Of a stretch of 64,000 nucleotides of DNA, positions 36,752 to 45,241 are shown in pieces. The notes below the pieces were generated by a model. The model was not told where the DNA came from. It saw only the letters and a list, made by a program, of their open reading frames with translations, and ran no database searches. The stretch comes from Nocardioides bruguierae (GTDB taxonomy: Bacteria; Actinomycetota; Actinomycetes; Propionibacteriales; Nocardioidaceae): contig NZ_JAMOIL010000017.1 in the NCBI RefSeq assembly GCF_023656415.1, positions 1 through 64,000 of the forward strand, given 5' to 3'. Numbering within the stretch: position 1 is the first letter of the stretch; each line of letters starts with the position of its first letter. The translations under genes and the position numbers were made by a program.

Positions 36752-38112
36752 GCGCCGACCACCGTGGTGCCGAGGTGCGCGCGGAATTGCTCGACCAACG
36801 GGTCCTCGACGTCCTCCATCCACCGCAACAGCGCCGCTCGGCACGCCGCGAGGTCGTCGGCGTGCTCCGAGGAGGAAGCGAGGTCGTCCAGCGCGTCCGG
36901 GTCGACCTGTGTGTCGTAGAGCTCCTCGGGAGCACGGCGCAGGTAGAAGTCGGTGCGCGCCGCCATCGCGGGGTCACCCTCGGCCGCCTCGACCATGGCC
37001 GCCCAGGAGCGGCCCCACATGTTCTCCGCCCGGTAGCGCGGCGTCCCGTCAGCCCAGGCGTTCCACACGTAGGTGCGGTCGGGGCGGTGCAGGCCGCGCA
37101 TCTCCAACCGCATGCCGCCGGAGTTCTCGTGGAAGACGGAGACGACCTCCTCGCGCCAGGTCGAGACCTCCCCGCGCAGCAGCGGGCCGAGGCTGTGCCC
37201 GTCCACCCCCTCGGGGACCCGTGCGCCGGCGGCCTCGCACAGCGTGGGCAGCAGGTCCAGGGTGGAGGTCCACGCATCGATCCGAGTCCCGGGCTCGACC
37301 TCTCCCGGCCAGCGCAGCACGACGGGCACGTGGATGCCCGGTCGGTAGCAGCTCGCCTTCGCCCACGGCAGGGCGATGCCGTGGTCGCCGTGGAAGACCA
37401 CGAGGGTGTCCTCGACCAGGCCCTCCTCCTCCAACACCCGGAGCAGGGCCCCGATGGTGTCGTCGCAGCGACGCACCGAGGAGAGGTACTCCCGGTACTC
37501 GCGCTCCACCTCCGGTAGGTCCGGGAGGTATCCCGGCAGCCTCACCTCGTCGTCCGGGGGGCAGGTGCGCGAGGGCTCCGGGAAGGCATCGCGGACCTCC
37601 GGCGGGTAGAAGGTCTGCTCCTCGTCACTGCCGTGGAAGGGCCGGTGCGGGTCGTGGGAGTTGGCGAGCAGGAACCACGGCCGGCCCTGCTCGCGGGCGC
37701 TGCGCACGAACGTGCGGGCGCTCGCCCCGTACGCGGTGGCATCGCGACCGTCGGCGAGGTCGGCCCGGTCGCGGGTGAAGTCCCAGGCGAGGCGGTCCTG
37801 GGGCTGGAGGTGCTCGAGCTTGCCGAGCGCGCCGGTCAGGTAGCCCTGCTCGCGCAGGACGTCGGTGAGCAGCTCGACGTGCTCGTCCATGGGCTCGAAC
37901 CCCATGGCGCCGTTGCGGTGCGGCCAGCGGCCGCTGAGCATGGCCGCCCGGCTGGGCTGGCACACCGCGATCGGCACGAACGCGTGGCCGAGGACTGCCC
38001 CGGATGCGCCCAGCGCGTCGAGGTGGGGAGTCGTCCAGGACGGCCCGCCCAGGCAGCCGGGCGCCTCGGCCCCCATGTCGTCGGCGGTGATGACGAGGAT
38101 GTTCAACGGCAT
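36748..38112 (-). CDS. type I sulfatase (heparan N-sulfatase-like), sulfatase 2
   Basis: 454 residues from ATG 38112. The N-terminal NILVITADDMGAEAPGCLGG carries the paired metal-binding aspartates. The formylglycine motif is C51-Q-P-S-R-A. HDPHRPFHG and VVFHGDHGIALPWAKAS complete the active site. Overall it resembles N-sulfoglucosamine sulfohydrolase-type enzymes (S1 family), but specificity is inference. No signal peptide is seen, so it is cytoplasmic. It heads a unit with the second DUF202 pair, behind the palindrome at 38151-38168. Confidence 0.92.
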   Translation of the reverse strand: MPLNILVITADDMGAEAPGCLGGPSWTTPHLDALGASGAVLGHAFVPIAVCQPSRAAMLSGRWPHRNGAMGFEPMDEHVELLTDVLREQGYLTGALGKLEHLQPQDRLAWDFTRDRADLADGRDATAYGASARTFVRSAREQGRPWFLLANSHDPHRPFHGSDEEQTFYPPEVRDAFPEPSRTCPPDDEVRLPGYLPDLPEVEREYREYLSSVRRCDDTIGALLRVLEEEGLVEDTLVVFHGDHGIALPWAKASCYRPGIHVPVVLRWPGEVEPGTRIDAWTSTLDLLPTLCEAAGARVPEGVDGHSLGPLLRGEVSTWREEVVSVFHENSGGMRLEMRGLHRPDRTYVWNAWADGTPRYRAENMWGRSWAAMVEAAEGDPAMAARTDFYLRRAPEELYDTQVDPDALDDLASSSEHADDLAACRAALLRWMEDVEDPLVEQFRAHLGTTVVGA

Positions 38113-38150
38113 GGGCGCTCCTGGACCTGCGGGACGTGTCTCAGGACACG

Positions 38151-38168
38151 TTACCTAATGGTCAGTAA
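38151..38168. promoter_or_regulatory. palindromic operator upstream of sulfatase 2
   Basis: TTACCTAATGGTCAGTAA overlaps the TAA stop of the FGE gene and lies 39 bases before the sulfatase 2 ATG. Sixteen of 18 positions match the site at 35925-35942, so both units are likely under one repressor. The TetR protein encoded at 39214-39795 is the nearest candidate. Confidence 0.65.
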
Positions 38169-39101
38169 GTCGCGCACCAGTCGGAAGCCGAGGTTACCGC
38201 CGGCGCTGTCCGGCGAGTTCCGCGTGCGGGCCGCGACCCGGTATCGGTTGCAGTAGGAGTCGTGGCAGAGGTAGGAGCCGCCGCGCATCACCCGGTCCTC
38301 ACCTGTCGCCGGCCCTCGCGGGTCCCGTGCGCCCGCAGGGGCGTGGGTGGTGCCCCACCGGTCGGCGCACCACTCCCACACGTTGCCGGCGACCTGGTGC
38401 AGCCCGTAGCCGTTCGGCGCGTAGGCGTCGACGGGCGCGGTGCCGCGGTAGCCGTCCTCGCCCGTGTTGCTCACCGGGAAGCGGCCCTGCCAGATGTTGG
38501 CGCGGTGCTCGCCCCCCGGCGTCAGCTCGTCGCCCCACGCGAACCGGGCCTGCTCGAGGCCGCCTCGGGCCGCGTGCTCCCACTCGGCCTCGGTGGGCAG
38601 CCGGGCACCGGCCCAGCGGGCGTAGGTGTTCGCGTCCGCCCACGAGACGTGGACGACGGGGTGGTCGGCGCGCCCGTCGAGGTCGCTGCCCGGCCCCTCG
38701 GGGTGGTCCCAGGTGGCGCCCGTGACGGCCGCCCACCAGGGTGTGACGTCGGGCCGCGGCGAGGCCTTGCGCAACGGCCCGGGCAGGAACGAGGCGAAGA
38801 CGTAGGACCAGCCGATCCGCTCGGTCTCGGTGACGTACCCGGTCGCCGCGACGAACGCGGCGAATCGGTCGTTGCTCACCGTGTACCGGTCGACCTCGAA
38901 CGGACTGAGCACGACCTCGCGGATCGGCCCCTCTCCGTCGGAGGCAAACCCCTCGGCATCCTCGGTGCCCATGAGGAAGGGCCCGCCCTGCAGCGCGACC
39001 CAGGAAGCCCCGTCGTCCGCCGTGGTCGCGGTGGGCGGGGAGCCCGCAGACGGGGCCACGCCCTCGCCGTCGGGTCGTCCCGGCATGCAGCACGAGCTCA
39101 T
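38151..39101 (-). CDS. formylglycine-generating enzyme (sulfatase-activating)
   Basis: 316 residues from ATG 39101. FGE oxidises the cysteine of the C-x-P-S-R motif to formylglycine, the catalytic residue of both sulfatases encoded nearby. Motifs: LQGGPFLMGTEDAEGF, FEVDRYTVSNDRFAAFV, HPVVHVSWADANTYARWAG, RLPTEAEWEHAARGG, GNVWEWCADRWG and RVMRGGSYLCHDSYC. C279 and C284 match the spacing of the copper-binding pair of characterised bacterial FGEs. The N-terminus has a CCMPG start and an Ala/Pro/Gly stretch. It lies between the TetR gene and sulfatase 2. Confidence 0.94.
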   Translation of the reverse strand: MSSCCMPGRPDGEGVAPSAGSPPTATTADDGASWVALQGGPFLMGTEDAEGFASDGEGPIREVVLSPFEVDRYTVSNDRFAAFVAATGYVTETERIGWSYVFASFLPGPLRKASPRPDVTPWWAAVTGATWDHPEGPGSDLDGRADHPVVHVSWADANTYARWAGARLPTEAEWEHAARGGLEQARFAWGDELTPGGEHRANIWQGRFPVSNTGEDGYRGTAPVDAYAPNGYGLHQVAGNVWEWCADRWGTTHAPAGARDPRGPATGEDRVMRGGSYLCHDSYCNRYRVAARTRNSPDSAGGNLGFRLVRDLLTIR

Positions 39102-39112
39102 GAGTCCTCCTG

Positions 39113-39126
39113 ACCGAGTGCTTGGT
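39113..39126. promoter_or_regulatory. imperfect palindrome in front of the FGE gene
   Basis: ACCGAGTGCTTGGT has mirrored ACC..AG / CT..GGT arms, a pattern frequent for actinobacterial TetR operators, and sits 12 bases upstream of the FGE ATG. It differs from the TTAC/GTAA site, so FGE may answer to another signal, or the TetR gene beside it uses this one. Confidence 0.4.
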
Positions 39127-39213
39127 AGGTCGGGGGACAGTGTGCCCCGTCACGCCCACCGGGCCCAGGCTGGGGCCCGGTGGGACCGCCTGCCTGGCGG
39201 GGCCGAGGCTCGG

Positions 39214-39795
39214 TCAGGCGGCGCCCGTCCGGTAGCGGCGGACGTGGGCCATCAGCAGCCCCACGAGGTCGACGTCCCCCGCCGAGAGCCAGAAGAGCTG
39301 CAGCCCGTTCATCATCGCCAGGACCTCGATGGCCACGACCTCGGGGTCCAGGTCGGTGTGCACCCGGCCGGCCTCCTGGTCGCGTCGCACGATCGCCGTC
39401 AGCGCGGCACGGCTGTGGAGGTGACGCTGGCTGAAGTACTCGTGCGCCGGGTGGTCGGCGTCCAGGCTCTCCGCCGCCGTGAGCGTGAACAGCCGGACCA
39501 GGCCGGGCTGGCCCAGGTTGCGCTCGGCGATCACCCGCACCCACGTCTCGAGCGTGACGTCGTCGGGGTCCAACGCCCCGGCCATCCACTCCTCGTCCTC
39601 CGCGTCGCGCTGCTGCAGCACGGCGAGGATGAGGGCGTCCTTGGTCTTGAAGTGATGCAGAAGGCCGGGCTGGGAGACGCCGACCTCGGCCGCCACCTCC
39701 GCGAGCGAGGTCGCGCGGAAGCCGGTCTTGGCGAACACGCGCGCCGCTATCTCGATGATCTCCTCGCGGCGGGTGCGGCGCGGCGCGATCGTCAC
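39214..39795 (-). CDS. TetR-family regulator of the sulfatase locus
   Basis: 193 residues from GTG 39795; the longer frame to 40155 has no homology. The helix-turn-helix is typical: EEIIEIAARVFAKTGFRATS then LAEVAAEVGVSQPGLLHHF and KTKDALILAVL. The C-terminal half is helical, with two hydrophobic segments as in ligand-binding TetR domains. On the same strand upstream of FGE and sulfatase 2, it probably represses the units that carry the palindromes at 38151 and 35925. The inducer is unknown. Confidence 0.87.
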   Translation of the reverse strand: MTIAPRRTRREEIIEIAARVFAKTGFRATSLAEVAAEVGVSQPGLLHHFKTKDALILAVLQQRDAEDEEWMAGALDPDDVTLETWVRVIAERNLGQPGLVRLFTLTAAESLDADHPAHEYFSQRHLHSRAALTAIVRRDQEAGRVHTDLDPEVVAIEVLAMMNGLQLFWLSAGDVDLVGLLMAHVRRYRTGAA

Positions 39796-39913
39796 GTGGC
39801 CTCCTCGGGTGTCGAGCAAGTGTAGGCGCTGTCGTAGCGGGAGACGCACGCGGTCGCGCCCGGTCTCTGCGCCAGTACGACCACATGACCGGGGCGAGCT
39901 CGTCCGGCGGCGA

Positions 39914-40114
39914 TCAACGCCGTAATCGGAATCCCTCGATCCGTTCGACTGTAGCCCGGGGGCGGTGGCGCCCCTCGCGTGGGTTGGTGGCCACACTGCA
40001 GGCGGCGCCGCCTTGTTCTGCGAGAGACGCCTCCCGCGGAAACTGCAAGGCTGAACCCGAGGACGTGCCGGGCCAAGGTGGCGTAGGTGAGAACAATAGT
40101 GTTCGGCCCTCCAC
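39914..40114 (-). pseudogene. remnant of a TetR-family gene (C-terminal piece, frameshifted)
   Basis: About 190 bases align with 53686-53880, inside the intact TetR gene at 53609-54304, including stretches such as GCGGCGCCGCCT, GCGAGAGACGCCT and GAACCCGAGGACGTGCC. Peptides still match in two different frames: ARHVLGF in one, and REASLAEQGGAACSV against RQASLAGPGGAASSV in the other. A frameshift has therefore occurred, and the whole N-terminal HTH part is gone. It lies directly upstream of lacI. Confidence 0.7.
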
Positions 40115-40158
40115 GCCTTGCGCCGGAAGCGCCTGGATGTCACAGTGTGATCCACATC

Positions 40159-40176
40159 AATCGAATCGGTTCGATC
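40159..40176. promoter_or_regulatory. LacI operator in front of lacI (autoregulation)
   Basis: AATCGAATCGGTTCGATC contains the palindrome TCGAA-TC/GG-TTCGA 12 bases before the lacI ATG. The same element recurs at 43488-43501, with variants at 43456-43482 in front of the transporter, which links this regulator to that promoter. Confidence 0.75.
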
Positions 40177-40187
40177 AGGGGGTATGC

Positions 40188-41210
40188 ATGGTCACGATCA
40201 GTGACGTGGCCAAGCGCGCCGGTGTCTCGCGTTCCACGGTCTCCTACGTATTTTCCGGTCGTCGAGCCATCTCGCCGGAAGTGCGGGCTCGTGTCGCGGA
40301 CGCTGCCCGCGAGCTCGGCTACACCGCGAACGCGGGTGCCCGTGCGCTGAGGACCTCGCAGACGCGGGTGATCGGCCTTCTCGCCCAGTTCCTCGATGAC
40401 GAGTTCGCTCCGGCGATGCTCCAGTACATCCAGGGAGTCACGGACACGGCCCGAAAGCTCGGCTACGACGTGCTCCTCGTGACTGACCCGGACGGTCCTG
40501 CGGCGCTGCGTCGCGTCACAGACTCGCGGATGGTCGATGGGGTGGTGCTGTTGAACGTCGCAGAGGATGATCCCCGAATACCTCTGCTCCGCAATGCGGA
40601 ACAGCCAGGAGCCCTCGTCGGTCTTCCGCGCGACGGTGCGGGTGTCGACGTGTTCGACCTTGATTTCCCTGAGGCCGGGCGACTCATGGTCGAGCAGATG
40701 GTGGAGGCAGGCCACGAGGAGATGCTGCTCATCTCGCAACCTCACGACGTGGTCGAACGCGGCGGTGCCTACGTGTGGCGACTGCGTGACGGATGCATGC
40801 AGCGCGCCGAGCAGCTCGGGGTTCGCGTACATCACAGCTTCGCTCCCTCCCGCGCTCCCGAGATAGGGGAGTGCCTCCATGATCTTCTCGACGAGCACCC
40901 CGGGGTCACGGGCCTCCTGCTCAACAACGAGGCGGCGGCGACAGCGTTGCCCGGCGTCCTTCACCAGCGCGGGCTCAGCGCTCCCGACGACCTTTCAGTG
41001 ATCGGCCGCTACTCCGAGGAATTCGCTCGTGTCTTCTCTCTTCCGTTCAGTTCGGTCGAGAGCGCACCCGACTTCCTGGGACGTCTCGCTGTCCAGCACC
41101 TCGTCCATCGCATAGAGGGGCAGCGCCCCCACGACTCCGCCTACATCGCCCGACTGGTCGCGCCGGTGTTCCGCGACCGCGGCAGTGTCGGCCCCGCCAA
41201 GAGAATCTGA
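40188..41210 (+). CDS. LacI-family transcriptional regulator
   Basis: 340 residues from ATG 40188 with AGGGGG upstream; the reading frame extends to 39885 but the upstream part is not protein-like. Classic LacI start: VTISDVAKRAGVSRSTVSYVF (HTH 3-22), RARVADAARELGYTANAGAR (hinge). The periplasmic-binding-like sensor domain follows (RVIGLLAQF, DGVVLLNVAEDD, GVTGLLLNNEAAA). It sits first in the carbohydrate locus and carries an operator before its own gene, so it is likely an autoregulated repressor relieved by a sugar from the glycan. Confidence 0.94.
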   Translation: MVTISDVAKRAGVSRSTVSYVFSGRRAISPEVRARVADAARELGYTANAGARALRTSQTRVIGLLAQFLDDEFAPAMLQYIQGVTDTARKLGYDVLLVTDPDGPAALRRVTDSRMVDGVVLLNVAEDDPRIPLLRNAEQPGALVGLPRDGAGVDVFDLDFPEAGRLMVEQMVEAGHEEMLLISQPHDVVERGGAYVWRLRDGCMQRAEQLGVRVHHSFAPSRAPEIGECLHDLLDEHPGVTGLLLNNEAAATALPGVLHQRGLSAPDDLSVIGRYSEEFARVFSLPFSSVESAPDFLGRLAVQHLVHRIEGQRPHDSAYIARLVAPVFRDRGSVGPAKRI

Positions 41211-41287
41211 CCCACTCAGCGTCCTGCAACCCGGGCAGGCGTCCGTCGTTGCACCCGGCCGCTGCGCTCCGAGAAGGAAGGTCTCCT

Positions 41288-43345
41288 ATGACATCCGTCG
41301 ACGAACCCCTGGCGCGAGCAGCCCGCGCCACCTCGCCAGTCTCTACCCGGGCCCGCGCTGTCCCTGTCTCTCCGCGTACCGGGCGACTCCATCCGCTGCC
41401 ACTGGACGCCCTGGTGCTGCACGGCGGACTGTGGCGTCAGTACCAGTCCGTCAATGCCGACCGGACCTTCGACCACGTCATGCACTGGCTCGATCACGAG
41501 GGCTGGCTGTCGAACTTCGACCGCGTCGCCTCGGGTGAACCGATGGGCGACAGGCCTGGGTGGGTCTTCTCCGACTCCGAGGTCTACAAGGTCGCCGAAG
41601 CGATGGCCTGGGAGTACGCCCGCACTGGCGACAAGACCCTGCCCGTGCGGCTCGAGGCGCTCGCCACCCGGATCGCCGCGGCACAGGATCTGGACGGCTA
41701 CCTCAACACCGCGTTCGGGCACGGGGAGCAGCGGCCTCGGTGGAGCGACCTGGCGGAAGGACACGAGCTCTACGTCGCCGGCCACCTCCTCCAGGCCGCC
41801 GTCGCACACGTGCGCACGATCGGGGAGGGCACGCTGGTGCGTGCTGCGGTGCGGGCCGCAGACCAGTTGTGCGAGGAGTTCGCGGACGGGGCACGTGAAG
41901 CCATCTGCGGACACCCGGAGATCGAGGTGGGACTGGTCGAGCTCGGCCGGGCGCTCGACGAGCCGCGCTACATCGACATGGCCCGTACGTTCGTGGACCG
42001 CCGTGGCCACGGCTCCCTGGGCGAGGGCAACTTCGGTCGTGCCTACTTTCAGGACGACACGCCCGTGTTGACGGCCGACGTGCTGCGGGGTCACGCCGTC
42101 CGAGCGCTCTATCTCTCGGCGGCTGCGATCGACCTCGCCGTCGACCAGTCCGACACCGAACTGCTCGACGCTGTGCAGCGCCAGTACGACCGCACCGTCT
42201 CCCGCAGGACCTACATCACGGGCGGCATGGGGTCGCGGCACCAGGACGAGGGGTTCGGCGAGGACTGGGAGCTCCCCAACGATCGTGCCTACTGCGAGAC
42301 CTGCGCAGGGATCGGTTCGATCATGGTGGCCTGGCGCCTCCTCCTTGCGACCGGGGAGGTCAGATATGCCGACCTCATTGAACGCACGCTGTACAACGTG
42401 GTGGCAGCCTCGCCGTCCGACTCCGGGGACGCCTTCTTCTATGCCAACCCCCTCCATCAGCGCGTGGAGGGTGAGCCCGTGGACCCGGTGCGGGCCAATC
42501 CCCGGGCCGAGAGTTCCGACCGTGCCCCCTGGTTCGAGGTCTCCTGTTGCCCCACCAACCTCGCCCGCACGTTCGCCTCACTGAGTGCGTACTTCGCTAC
42601 CGTCGACGAGCGTGGGGTGCAGTTGCACCAGTACGGCGACTACGTCCTGCGGACGCCGTGGCGCGGTGGCTCGTTGGCGCTGAGTGTCCGTACCGACTAC
42701 CCGGATGACGGCACTGTCGTCGTCGTTGTCGAGGAGGCTCCCGAGACGCCGTGTGAGCTTCGGTTGCGGGTTCCGGAATGGTGCGAGGGAGCCACGTTCC
42801 GGGTGCGCGGAGCCGCGCCCGTGGACGTGAGCCCTGGCTGGGCCACCGCGGTGGGCCCGTGGAGCCCGGGGGACCGGGTGGAGCTGCATCTGCCGCTGCG
42901 GCCCCGTGTGATCGAGCCTGACCCCCGCATCGACTCGGTGCGAGGGTGCCTGGCCGTGCAGCATGGCCCGGACGTGCTGTGCTTGGAAGGCATCGACCTG
43001 CCGGCCGGCTGGTCCCTCGACGACGTGGCCGTAGACGACCCGTCCTCGGAACTCCGCGAGGGGATGCCGGCACGGGTGTCGCTCCGCTCGCGCTCTGCAC
43101 TCGACGCCGCGTGGCCCTACCGTCCTCGGGTGCGTGGGGCGGCCGGTCGCCTCATCGCGGGTCGTGCGACGAGCTCAGGCGAGGGCGCGGTGTCGTCCAG
43201 CCCCGGGCCGTACCGCGAGACGCATCTGGGGCCCGCGGACCCTTCGGGTGGTGCCGAGGACCGTGTGCGGGTCGCACTGAGGCCCTATCGCGGATGGGGC
43301 AGGCGGGGACGGACCACCATGCGCATCTGGCTCCCGACGAGCTGA
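41288..43345 (+). CDS. GH127-family glycosidase (beta-L-arabinofuranosidase-like)
   Basis: 685 residues from ATG 41288; an in-frame earlier start at 41249 lacks support. The (alpha/alpha)6 catalytic domain shows the zinc-cysteine active site of GH127: E337 and C339 in YCETCAGIGS, C420 and C421 in FEVSCCPTN, matching Glu-Cys and Cys-Cys pairs of the bifidobacterial enzyme HypBA1 in which one cysteine is the nucleophile. GYLNTAF, GHELYVAGHLLQAAV and YITGGMGSRHQDEGFGEDWELPN are further family marks, and C-terminal beta-sandwich domains follow. No signal peptide, so it works on imported oligosaccharides. It begins 77 bases after lacI. Confidence 0.92.
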   Translation: MTSVDEPLARAARATSPVSTRARAVPVSPRTGRLHPLPLDALVLHGGLWRQYQSVNADRTFDHVMHWLDHEGWLSNFDRVASGEPMGDRPGWVFSDSEVYKVAEAMAWEYARTGDKTLPVRLEALATRIAAAQDLDGYLNTAFGHGEQRPRWSDLAEGHELYVAGHLLQAAVAHVRTIGEGTLVRAAVRAADQLCEEFADGAREAICGHPEIEVGLVELGRALDEPRYIDMARTFVDRRGHGSLGEGNFGRAYFQDDTPVLTADVLRGHAVRALYLSAAAIDLAVDQSDTELLDAVQRQYDRTVSRRTYITGGMGSRHQDEGFGEDWELPNDRAYCETCAGIGSIMVAWRLLLATGEVRYADLIERTLYNVVAASPSDSGDAFFYANPLHQRVEGEPVDPVRANPRAESSDRAPWFEVSCCPTNLARTFASLSAYFATVDERGVQLHQYGDYVLRTPWRGGSLALSVRTDYPDDGTVVVVVEEAPETPCELRLRVPEWCEGATFRVRGAAPVDVSPGWATAVGPWSPGDRVELHLPLRPRVIEPDPRIDSVRGCLAVQHGPDVLCLEGIDLPAGWSLDDVAVDDPSSELREGMPARVSLRSRSALDAAWPYRPRVRGAAGRLIAGRATSSGEGAVSSSPGPYRETHLGPADPSGGAEDRVRVALRPYRGWGRRGRTTMRIWLPTS

Positions 43346-43424
43346 ACCGTCTGCCGGATCACGGCGCTTGCTTCTCGATCGCCGCAGGTCATGCAAGGTT
43401 CTCGGCCAAATCCTTAGTAACCGC

Positions 43425-43453
43425 TTGATAGTAGATGTGATCGTGGTTACATT
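43425..43453 (+). promoter_or_regulatory. sigma-70-type promoter of the sugar ABC operon
   Basis: TTGATA at 43425-43430 and TACATT at 43448-43453 are separated by exactly 17 bases. The three LacI palindromes start three bases after the -10 box, at the expected transcription start, a classic repression layout. Confidence 0.7.
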
Positions 43454-43455
43454 AA

Positions 43456-43501
43456 GCGAACCGATTCGACGAATCGTTTCGACTGCATCGAATCGGTTCG
43501 A
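43456..43501. promoter_or_regulatory. triple LacI operator
   Basis: Three related palindromes lie in tandem: GCGAACCGATTCGAC (43456-43470), CGAATCGTTTCG (43470-43481) and TCGAATCGGTTCGA (43488-43501). The last is identical to the core in front of lacI at 40161-40174. Spacing suggests that more than one repressor dimer binds over the start of transcription. Confidence 0.75.
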
Positions 43502-43971
43502 CAGTGAAGTCAGGCGAGCAGGACGCGGCGACCGAGCCGGCCCCGCCCGCAGGCCGACGGGCAACCGTCCGGCGAACTGAATACCGGCCAGAACGTTTAC
43601 CCGGCCGAACGGCCGAACAGAACGGCCGTCCTTCGTCACCCTGACGCCCGCACAACAGGCAAGGCGCAACGGTGGTCCGGCCCGAGATCGGCCGACCAGG
43701 CGTGGCACAGAGCGGCCGGACCATCGGTCGCAGCTGCTCACAGGCTCACACGGCGCGCACGGGAACGCCGCGACAGTCGGCCAGCACAGCAAGGCCAACA
43801 CCAGAAACGCGGACCACGGTCACCGATGGGACACCGGTGGTGACCGACACAGACACGGCTGAGGGGCACTCGGGTTCCTCACCGCCGACCCCACAAGGCG
43901 CCCACCGTCCACCCGGACAGCGCGGCAGCAGACAGAGACACCGGCCCCTGCCGGTCCCACGAGGAGGAACA
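43502..43971 (+). other. long structured leader of the sugar-binding protein gene
   Basis: About 470 bases between the operators and the SBP start contain no gene. The frame upstream of the SBP is open to 43672, but its translation is low-complexity Thr/Pro/Arg, and the lipoprotein signal starts at 43972. TGGTCCGGCC (43673-43682) and GGCCGGACCA (43714-43723) form a perfect 10-bp stem, and CGGCCGAAC-type repeats near 43591-43628 allow more hairpins. No known riboswitch was recognised. Confidence 0.5.
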
Positions 43972-45231
43972 ATGAACACCAAGCGCACCCGTCGTACGGG
44001 CCTCGCCGCGACCGCCGTCCTGGCGATCGTCGGCCTGGCCGCGTGCGGTGGCGACGGCAGCGGGTCGGCCAACGGCGACTCGGGTGAGCCGCTGACCACC
44101 GTGAGCTTCTGGGATCCCTACCCCCAGTACGACGACAGCTCCGACTGGGCGAAGTACGTCGAGGGCTGCGCGCCGGAGGGCACCACCCTCGAGCGGACCA
44201 CGGCACCCAACGGCGACCTGCTCAACAGCCTCACCAGCGCCGTCCGCGAGGACAACGCCCCGGACGTCGTGCTCCTCGACAACCCGGCCGTGCCGGACGC
44301 GGCCGCGTCCGGCCTCCTGGCCTCCTCCGACGACGTCGACTTCGAGATCGGTGACGCCGACGAGAACCTCGCCGGCCCCGGCCTCATCGACGGCAAGACC
44401 TATGGCGTCCCGATCGGAGCGAACACGCTCGGGTTGTACTACAACGTCGACGTGCTGAAGGCCGCCGGTGTCGACCCGGCTTCGATCACCGACTGGGCCA
44501 GCCTCAACGACGCGCTCGCCGCGGTCACCGACAACGGCAACTCCGGCATCACCTTCGCCGGTATCGCCGGCGAGGAGGGCACTTTCCAGTTCCTGCCCTG
44601 GTTCTGGGGTGCGGGCGCCTCCCTCACCGACCCGGGGTCGTCCGAGGCCGTCGAGGCCGGGCAGCTCCTGTCGGACTGGATCGGTGACGGCTATGCGCCG
44701 AAGTCGGCCATCAGCGACAACCAGTCCGCCTCCTGGGACCTGTTCCTGACCGGCGACTACGGCTTCGCCGTGAACGGCTCCTGGTTCGCCAAGTCTGCCG
44801 CCGACCTGGATTTCGACGCCGTCATGATGCCCATCCCGGCCAAGGACGGCGGCGCCGCACCGGTCCCCACCGGCGGAGAGTTCGCGGTCGCGCCGATCCA
44901 CCAGAGCAACGCGCAGGCCCGCTACGACGCGGCCAACGAGATCATCGACTGCCTGGTCGGCAACGGCAATCAGGTCGAGACCGACGACCAGCTGGGGTAC
45001 TTCGCCGCCAACGGTGAGGAGCGCCAGACGCAGATCGACGCCGACGCCGTCTGGACCCCGTGGACCGACGCCATCAACAACGCCCAGGGCCGCACCAGCG
45101 ACCTCGGCGCCGACTACACCGCCACCTCGGGTGCGCTCTCCGCAGCCGAGCAGGCCGCCCTCAACGCAGCCGGTGACGAGGACGCCGTCGCGCAGGCGTT
45201 CGAGGAGGCCGGCCAGTCCGTCGGCCAATGA
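43972..45231 (+). CDS. ABC transporter sugar-binding lipoprotein, family 1
   Basis: 419 residues from ATG 43972 behind GAGGAGG. Signal peptide with KRTRR, a hydrophobic stretch and the lipobox LAAC (Cys about residue 25). SBP_bac_1 features: TVSFWDPYPQYDD, LLNSLTSAVREDNAPDVVLLD, YGVPIGANTLGLYYNVDVLKAAG and GDYGFAVNGSWF. It captures the oligosaccharide for the two permeases that follow. Expression should follow the LacI operators upstream. A 13-bp-stem hairpin just after the gene may cap a stable SBP transcript. Confidence 0.93.
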   Translation: MNTKRTRRTGLAATAVLAIVGLAACGGDGSGSANGDSGEPLTTVSFWDPYPQYDDSSDWAKYVEGCAPEGTTLERTTAPNGDLLNSLTSAVREDNAPDVVLLDNPAVPDAAASGLLASSDDVDFEIGDADENLAGPGLIDGKTYGVPIGANTLGLYYNVDVLKAAGVDPASITDWASLNDALAAVTDNGNSGITFAGIAGEEGTFQFLPWFWGAGASLTDPGSSEAVEAGQLLSDWIGDGYAPKSAISDNQSASWDLFLTGDYGFAVNGSWFAKSAADLDFDAVMMPIPAKDGGAAPVPTGGEFAVAPIHQSNAQARYDAANEIIDCLVGNGNQVETDDQLGYFAANGEERQTQIDADAVWTPWTDAINNAQGRTSDLGADYTATSGALSAAEQAALNAAGDEDAVAQAFEEAGQSVGQ

Positions 45232-45241
45232 TCCATCATCT

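Noticed and set aside
43672..43971. 100-residue N-terminal extension of the sugar-binding protein
   Set aside because: The extension is low-complexity Thr/Pro/Arg, and the lipoprotein signal peptide with GAGGAGG ribosome-binding site begins exactly at 43972.
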